64,000 nt of DNA, taken from contig LATX02000165.1 of the NCBI GenBank assembly GCA_001466705.2, positions 283,696 through 347,695 on the forward strand, written 5' to 3'. This document shows positions 58,211 through 64,000 of this stretch, in pieces. Made by a program: the position numbers and the translations under genes. Below the pieces are notes generated by a model. The model saw only the letters and a program-made list of their open reading frames with translations. It was not told the origin of the DNA and did no database searches. Numbering within the stretch: the stretch's first letter is position 1; each line of letters starts with the position of its first letter. Origin of the DNA: Moniliophthora roreri (Eukaryota; Basidiomycota; Agaricomycetes; Agaricales; Marasmiaceae).

Positions 58211-60303
58211 GTGAGATGTCCGCAGGAACCTAATATTTTGGTGTCTCTGGAAGACCGGACTTATATCGCAAGCCAGGCTTTTGCAGTAGCTGTCAATATG
58301 ACTCAGACAGAAAACGACTTGCCTCTTTTCGGTACGTTTCGTTTCCGCGTCCTCTCTTATGACGCTGAAGTCAAGCCTATATATGCAGCGTTTGTGACCC
58401 TGTACTCCAACGTGGTCGAATTTGACTCTCTGAGCAAGCAGATGAAGTACAAAGATTGGCTGAAGTTTTCTATGCAAGAACCGGAGAAGAGGAGCACAGT
58501 TTTCAGTGATCATGTTGAGTATGTTGTTTCTTTATAATCACTCCGAAAAACGTAGAACTGATCATATTGGTTCCCTTAGTGTTCGTGGATATTTGCATTT
58601 TTGAATCGCTGCAGTTACTAATGCTGCACCAATCCTGTGAAGGTATTGATTCCTCTGTATGTTACTCTACTGCCTTGTCGTAACTGTATCGTGCTGACAA
58701 TTGTTGTATCAGGACGTACGGATATGCAGCAATCAGGGCCTACAAAGTATACAAAGATGATGCATTCCTTGATCTCGCCGTTGACGCCTGGAGCCGCGGA
58801 CTTGTCTATATTCAAGACGGGATGGTGAACGTAGCCGGGCAGAACGCGATGGTTCAGACGCATTGTAGTGAGTGTGCGTCAATCATTTCTCTCCAAGTCC
58901 GATTCTCACTACCTTCAATTTCATAGCAGCCACTGGGAAGACAGCCTATGTAAGTATTCTCATGGCCGTTCAAGTAAGCAGTGGATTCAATCCGTTGTTA
59001 ACCAGAATACCAGTTCGCATGACATTCAGTTAAGCGCGAAACAAATAGGGTATGTCCTTCCCAAGCTGAACGTGCCTACCTGGTTGACTCCTAAGTGAAT
59101 TACAAGGAAATTTCTCTCGTACGTCGTTTGGTAATTTTCCGTCGAGAGTGCCAGCCATTTGCTCACCATCAAATACACAGGTTGTCTGCTGAATTAGGGA
59201 AGACAACCTCAAATCAAACTTATTTTACCTACGCGAAACAGGCAAAGGACTTTATTCTTTCGCGTCTGTACGATGACAAGGCGCATAATATTCAGAGATT
59301 TCTTTCGACCGATCGCTGCATCCGGCTGAAAAGCCCGACACTAGAGGACACTGCTATGGTGATTGAGGGCTTCAGCATTCTGTTTACGCTGCAAGAACCG
59401 GCCATAGACTTCATGATGTACGTTCGCTCCGCTGGAGTGACCTTGACCTGACGTATTTGCTAGACTCCGCGATATGGTGATTAGCGCAGTATCGAGTCGA
59501 GAATGGCACGATAGCCAGGGTATACTTCATCGAGTCCATAATACCGGTAGGTCTTATATTGACTTGCTCCTTGCAACGATTCTCATCGAAAGTGATAGGC
59601 ACGGACCTTCCAGAGTCCTACCTACTTCAGGGGGTATTGTCGTTTTATGGTGCTGGCAATGTACCAAACGACTTTCGCGCTTACATTGAAAGCTACATCG
59701 GTGTGCAGGCAAGTGCCTGCTATTTAGCTTCCCGCCTTTCGTCTAATTTGTTACCTTCTGCAGTATAACGCCGTGATACATTTGGCACGTTACAATACAA
59801 GCAGCTCATTATATGGGATGAATTGGACAGGACCGGCCGGAAACGGAAACTGCAGCTTTGAGAGCCAAGTGGCAGCTCTCAGCCCTCTGATTGCTGGGAT
59901 TGCTCTCGGCGAAGTGGACACGTCAAGCTATCACTCTACAATCAAGGTCGCTCCGGGCGTGCAAACGTCGATTCCTTCCAATGTATTAACACTTACCATG
60001 TCCCCTTGGATTCCACCAGAATGGGTTGTCATAGTTGTCGGCAGTGTGCTAAGTGGCGCTTTGTTTGTTTCGGTTGTGCTGGTCGGAGTATTCCTGATGC
60101 TACGCCGTCACCGTCGAAAGGATAGGGCTCAAAGCTCACTACACGCAGACCCATTCTTAGGCGAGCAAAGCTCCAGACCAAGTCCTAGAAAAGCAGCACA
60201 CGCATCATCATATATATCCGAACGACCTTCGTCTGGAGAGCTTCGAACCGAGGATTTGCCACCCCCTGCATACAACCAAAGCGTAGAACAACTTGAAGTA
60301 TGA
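58211..60303 (+). CDS. GH76-like protein with C-terminal membrane anchor
   Basis: Exons read in the order of the fungal GH76 (alpha-1,6-mannanase) six-hairpin fold: IYAAFVTLYSNVVEFDSLSK, WLKFSMQEPEKR, YGYAAIRAYKVYKDDAFLDL, LSAELGKTTSNQTYFTYAKQ, EDTAMVIEGFSILFTL, ESYLLQGVLSFYGAG, and IGVQYNAVIHLARYNTSS with MNWTGP. A single transmembrane helix (WVVIVVGSVLSGALFVSVVL) and a cytoplasmic tail ending YNQSVEQLEV follow. The catalytic Asp pair of bacterial GH76 enzymes is not evident. The N-terminal signal exon was not found and the join upstream of TYGYAA is uncertain. One intron (59709-59763) has a GC donor. A wall-linked membrane glycosidase or a lectin-like relative is inferred. Confidence 0.7.
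59709..59763 (+). other. GC-AG intron in the GH76-like gene
   Basis: The exon ends ATC GGT GTG CAG at 59708. The intron begins GCAAGT and ends TCTGCAG, and the next exon resumes TAT AAC GCC. The strong CAG|GCAAGT donor context is typical of tolerated GC donors. Confidence 0.75.
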
Positions 60304-60457
60304 AGTGATTCGCAGCTGATAGTGGTCCTCTAGTGAACAACTTTTATTCCACGCCCTGCTTCAGCCTCGAAAGACATTTAAACTTCCGATACAACATACA
60401 TATTTCAATTACTATACACCGCTGGTACGGCAGTTTGCGAGCTTTTTCACCTTGTTT
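60304..60457. other. 3' flanks of convergent GH76-like gene and phosphoesterase relic
   Basis: Short spacer, no gene. Confidence 0.4.
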
Positions 60458-62240
60458 TCACCTCTCCTTCTCTCCTTGCTCTGCAGCTCGAATCTCGACC
60501 ACTCTTTCTGTATCAAAAAACTTGTCGCCTTGTCCATGTCCTCTCTGATTAGCCTTATACACCCTCGCACAATTCCTCTTAAAGTCACAGTTCCAATGCA
60601 TATGTCCGAACCCCCAAAACACGACCCCATTCCATTCTTCGCTGTTCTAGCGCAACTCCGTAACGAAAGCGGACTTGGTCGGACCGCTTAGCCATCCAGG
60701 GTCGCCGGTTCCTTCAACTGTAGGGGCATAGTGGGTGAATATTACAATACACCTCTCTGGTTCGGTTTCACAAAGTAATCTGAGCGTGTATTTGAGCCTA
60801 GAGAGGCCTTTCCGATGAGGCACGCTGTATTTCTCGGGATTGAATATTGAATTCCGATGCGTTTGAAGCTGCTTCGAGGCCAAGATAAAATATCGAAGTC
60901 ATCGGGATTGATATTGAGGGCCGGCCAGAGGGTACAGCCGAGGATGGTGAGTGTAAGAAAAATGTCGCAGCGTGTACGATCGAGAAAGATGTTGACGATC
61001 TCCTCTTAAAAAGCGTTAATCATTTTCTGGGATGTTGTCTTGTCTTTCAGCAACAGTCCGAGAAGATCAAAAACAAGAAACTCACAACGGTACAATCGAG
61101 TCCATATGGCTCATGGATGATATTTCCCACTCATGAAGAAGACCGTTCGGAGCAAGGGGGGGGCGGACCGTGGTTCCGGCATATACCGCCGGTTGGTTGG
61201 TTCGGTCCAGAGGTCTCTTAAAAATTTTTCCATACCCAAAAAATTTAGGCAGTTTCCCTTGTCCTAGCTACCTATTCGGAGCAAACTAGCATAGAGAAAT
61301 GTCCCCAAGAAAAATTTTGTCCTAATGCACAGCGCTGACCATCAACGCCATGTCGAATGACCCACTACTGGTGAGAAGAACCACTGTATATGCCATAATG
61401 TCCCATAGATTCATCGGTGCTCAACTTAGGAACTGGATAACCTTCCCGTTATTGATGGGAAGTTCTCGACTTGCACTGCAGTATGTTGTTCTTCTCTTTT
61501 CAAGGACATAGTAATGAAGTACCACCCTTTTAGACCAGAAGAGCATGAGAGTGATGAATCAGACGAAGTAGAAGATGACGTACCAGGGGAATCCGAATGC
61601 GAAAGCGATAAATGCAACAACTGTGATTCCGGATGATAATCAAATAAGCGGGCGACCCAGCCGGCTACGTCGAGGCCGTAATATGAGTGTGGGGTTCATA
61701 TCAGTGAAACTGAGGCTGCCGTAGCGGAAAACCGGATTGTAACCTGCAAAAGCAAGGGCTGTGAAACCCGCTTTGTGAGTCAGATTCAATGTAATGGTTC
61801 AAACACATTACTCACCCATGTGTTTCATCTAGTTCCATAACATATTCGAGGTCGAACTGGACCTGCAGGGCATGCGAGATGGTCAAAAGGCGTCGTTATT
61901 GAGGAGAAAAGGTTGCAGATGCAGAGCAGACTGAGTATGTAATGATTACCATATATAGCAAGTCTAGCACGTGATGGTTGGTTGGTTCCCTCTGAGGTCC
62001 TCTTAGAAAAAAATCCGGCGCTATATCTTAAATTTTTTTCTTGCCCCCCCCTTGGTTCGGAGCATCCCAGCTGAGTTTTCAACCATCCAACAGTCTATCA
62101 TCCTGCATCCAACTATTAGTGCCAAGGAAAACCAAAGAAGGTGCTTTGGTTGGAAATGTCAATTTCATATATGTCAAAGCATATGCCTAGCTTACTGCAG
62201 TGGTAGTGGCAAAGACTGAACTCATTTAAGATTTGTAAAG
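60458..62240 (-). pseudogene. Dead calcineurin-like metallophosphoesterase, split by a hAT-like element
   Basis: Read on the minus strand from about 62240, the order is that of metal-dependent phosphoesterases. QILNEF sits in place of the DLH motif, then KAPSLVFLG, WMQDDRLLD and TVFFMSG, followed by a mutated GNHE (reads GKYHP). TILGCTLWPALN, NPEKYSVPHRKGLSRLK, RCIVIFTHYAPT and GFGHMHWNCDF (GHxH metal-binding motif) follow, ending at 60458. Lesions include an in-frame TAG at 60647-60649, frame changes near the GNHE site and before NPEKY, and insertion of the element at 61153-62054. Coding similarity continues on both sides of that insertion. Confidence 0.72.
61153..62054 (+). mobile_element. 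hAT-like non-autonomous element with 8-bp target duplication
   Basis: The left end begins CAAGGGGGGGGGCGGACC. The right end finishes TTGCCCCCCCCTTG, whose reverse complement starts CAAGGGGGGGGCAA. The 8 bases just outside are identical on both sides (GTTCGGAG at 61145-61152 and 62055-62062). An 8-bp duplication with CA...TG ends fits hAT elements; P-type and KDZ elements also make 8-bp duplications. The 902-bp body carries no transposase domain. A plus-strand acidic frame (EEHESDESDEVEDDVPGESE, about 61530) could be a relic of a parent element. The subterminal arms contain GGTTGGTTGGTT followed by CTCTTA and A-runs, shared with other copies in the window. Confidence 0.8.
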
Positions 62241-62344
62241 AGAAGTGTTAGAGGCTAGATGTGACTAGTAGTTGTAGTGTGTGAAGCACTGTCTATTTAG
62301 ATATCTACACAAGTCCTTATATATGAGAATCAAGAGAGTAGCAA

Positions 62345-62440
62345 AAAAATTTTTTAATACATGATGTTGATTTTTTTTAAGAGCCGTCGAGAGGAACCAA
62401 CCGACCATCACCTGCCATATATGGAAGGTAAGTGACATCA
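62345..62440 (-). repeat. hAT-like right-end fragment
   Basis: The minus strand reads TACCTTCCATATATGG and then GGTCGGTTGGTTCCTCTCG followed by CTCTTAAAAAAAA. This matches the right arm at 34740-34820 (TACCTTCCGTATATGG...). The terminal G/C tract is lost. Confidence 0.55.
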
Positions 62441-62756
62441 TCTTACCAAATTTAGCTGACCCTCACCGCTTTTTCGTTCCTTGCCACCTCCTCTGTCACC
62501 CTCTATGATATTTCAGCTGCATAAATGAATTTCAAAGGTCAAAATCATACACAATGACAACCAGCAGAGAACTGACAGTGGCCACAGAGGCGCTGTTGTG
62601 GTAACCAAAGAAGTTTGAAATTGGGAATATTTAATAGATGGATGCCTGCAACAACAGAATCCTGTTATTTCTGCCAAGGAAAAGCCTGAGAGAAGCAAGT
62701 GGTGAGTAATTTGCCCACATTTGAGCCTCTAAGGATGCCCAAAACCTAGAAAAAAT

Positions 62757-62815
62757 ATGACCCAAAATTTTTTTTAAGGACCTCAGGACTGAACCAACTG
62801 ACCATCATTGTGTTC
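62757..62815 (-). repeat. hAT-like right-end fragment, CpG-depleted
   Basis: The minus strand reads ATGATGGTCAGTTGGTTCAG and then TCCTGAGGTCCTTAAAAAAAA, matching the right arm of the element at 61153-62054 (GATGGTTGGTTGGTTCCCTC...GAGGTCCTCTTAG). The ends are missing. Confidence 0.5.
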
Positions 62816-62949
62816 AGGATCCACAGCCTGCTGCCTCCTTGATGAGAATACAAGTATGACCTACATAGAAGTCCAAATGGTACACTAAAGAGACAAAAGG
62901 AACTCTGAGTGGAGCTTAGAAATAAAGTGAAGGTATGAACCTAATAATA

Positions 62950-62968
62950 GTTTCAACACTTCCCCTTG
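62950..62968 (-). other. Polypurine tract and LTR start of the copia remnant
   Basis: The minus strand reads CAAGGGGAAG (62968-62959) directly followed by TGTTGAAAC (from 62958). This is the usual polypurine-tract/TG-start junction of a 3' LTR. It lies about 40 nt after the pol stop codon. The other end of the LTR was not found. Confidence 0.55.
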
Positions 62969-62998
62969 CTGAGTGCAGCTAGTATAACACACTGAGTG

Positions 62999-63548
62999 TT
63001 AAGATGAAGGTGAATAAAATTCAAACCCAAGATGTTTTCTGAATTCTAAGAATTTGACATGACCAAGGTTCTTAGTGAACATATCAGCAGGATTATAATC
63101 TCCACTGATGAAGAATAGTTCAACCTTTCCTTGTTCAGCACATTCATGAATGTAGTGATAATAAATTTTGATATGTTTAGTTCTGTGTTCTTGAACAGGA
63201 TTAGAGGCAGTAAATATCAAGCCTTGGTTGTCTCTATCCAGTCACAGAGCAGCACTTGATAGGGTCAGCAGCCCAATCTGAATCTGTATATGCTGATAAT
63301 CCTTTATTGAGAGATCCATTATAAATTAGTACATAGTTAGATGTTCTAGCTAAATAGCAACAAATATAAAGTGCTTTGCTTAGATATTCTTGGGAAGGAT
63401 TTACAGAAAATAAAAGTGTTACAGCATATGCAATATCAGGTTGAGTATCTAACATAATGTAAAGTAAAGACCTGATTACTAACTGAAACTTAGATAATAG
63501 GACAGGGTCTACAGGATCTTTGTTTTCTACAGGTTTATAGCCTGCCAA
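62999..63548 (-). pseudogene. Ty1/copia pol remnant (RT end and RNase H)
   Basis: From 63548 the frame reads VLLSKFQLVIRSLLYIMLDT and then QPDIAYAVTLLFS, the reverse-transcriptase connection, then YTDSDWAADPIKC at the start of RNase H. About 60-70 residues, including the usual LSSTEAEY block, are missing. The sequence then resumes in another frame with NPVQEHRTKHIKIYYHYI and DYNPADMFTKNL, the RNase H end. The 5' side is cut by a hAT-like element at 63546. CpG is absent throughout. Confidence 0.8.
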
Positions 63549-64000
63549 GGGGGGGGGTGGGCTGTGGTTCTGGCATATACTGGTGGTTGGTTGGTTCAGC
63601 TGGAGGCTGACTAAAAATTTTTCCTACCTGAAATTTTTTAGTAGTTTTGATTGCTTTTAGTTGCTTTGGGCAGCAATTTTAGTGAATTTTGTGCCTGAGA
63701 CTTCTAATATTTGCTATCTCTGAGTATATTGCTTGAGACTACAGCTAGCATGCTAGTTGGGCATCAACTGTGAATGCCAATATGGTTTTATGAAAACCTA
63801 TGGTTCTCTTACCTTCAGAACAGCATAAATACATTGGGCAGAGGTAGTATTGGCAAGATGGAAAACAAAAGAAAGGTGAGCAGTCGTTTACTGCTTATAT
63901 CATTTCTTCCATATAAGGTAATTTCAGCACATGATAGATGGTTGGTTCCCTCTAAGACCCTTTTAAAAAAAATATGGTGCTATATATTAAATTTTTTTCC
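63546..64000 (+). mobile_element. hAT-like element, right end outside the window
   Basis: It begins CAAGGGGGGGGGTGGGCTG and follows the left arm of the element at 61153, with C-to-T changes at former CpG sites (GGTGGGCTGTGGTTCTGG against GGCGGACCGTGGTTCCGG). The right arm is present at 63918-64000 (GATGGTTGGTTCCCTCTAAG, then A-rich) and runs to the window edge, so the terminal CCCCTTG and the second target duplication cannot be checked. The flanking 8 bases on the left are TAGCCTGC. Confidence 0.7.

Larger units (their letters stand above)
62593..63883. other. CpG-free tract over transposon remnants
   Basis: I scanned every line and found no CG dinucleotide in about 1,290 bp, although G and C are both common (many TG, CA and GC). 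The edges are the CG at 62591-62592 and the one near 63884. It covers a copia remnant and the start of a hAT-like element. Confidence 0.85.

Noticed and set aside
1..64000. CRISPR arrays or bacterial operons
   Set aside because: The sequence is spliced eukaryotic DNA. No regularly spaced identical repeats with unique spacers were seen.

Overview
The window looks like nuclear DNA of a mushroom-forming basidiomycete (Agaricomycetes). Almost every gene is split by many 45-70 nt introns. The families are typical of that group: DUF6533 membrane proteins, paired P450s, a questin-oxidase-like protein, a CFEM protein, a GH76-like protein with a C-terminal membrane anchor, and NST1. Two U6 snRNA genes are present. 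The species cannot be named from the sequence. Exon structures were worked out by eye from splice signals and reading-frame continuity, so gene outer limits are firmer than some internal junctions.

Layout: 0.2-13.8 kb is gene dense: DUF6533 protein A (+), a family X DNA polymerase with a BRCT domain (-), complex III core subunit 2 (-), a hypothetical protein (-), a secreted glycosidase-like protein (-) and a PX-GH18 fusion (-). 13.8-17.1 kb is sparse and holds a decayed WD40-like relic. 17.1-25.0 kb has a questin-oxidase-like gene (-), a CFEM protein (+), U6 snRNA (-) and a 454-residue orphan (+). 26.5-32.2 kb is a tandem pair of P450 genes (-) that share an 11-nt microexon. 32.9-34.9 kb is a broken RecQ-like helicase ended by a mobile element. 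35.2-36.8 kb is DUF6533 protein B (-). 39.5-54.7 kb is mainly conserved genes: SGNH hydrolase (-), NST1 (+), U6 (+), an APC permease (-), a dead alpha/beta hydrolase (-), RNase H2 subunit C (-) and a DUF985 cupin (+). 55.9-60.3 kb has a dead second copy of the questin-oxidase gene and a GH76-like gene. 60.4-64.0 kb is a transposon graveyard: a dead metallophosphoesterase split by a hAT-like element with a perfect 8-bp target duplication, a copia remnant, and further hAT-like ends.

Housekeeping functions (DNA repair, RNase H2, complex III, U6, NST1) are interleaved with accessory families (P450s, questin oxidase, carbohydrate-active enzymes). Decay follows two patterns. Single-copy accessory genes carry stops and frameshifts. 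The right-hand transposon zone has no CpG for about 1.3 kb, which suggests cytosine methylation followed by deamination. I found no convincing new multigene system. The most unusual items are the PX-GH18 fusion, the conserved MTF microexon of the P450 pair, and the nested hAT/CpG-desert region.
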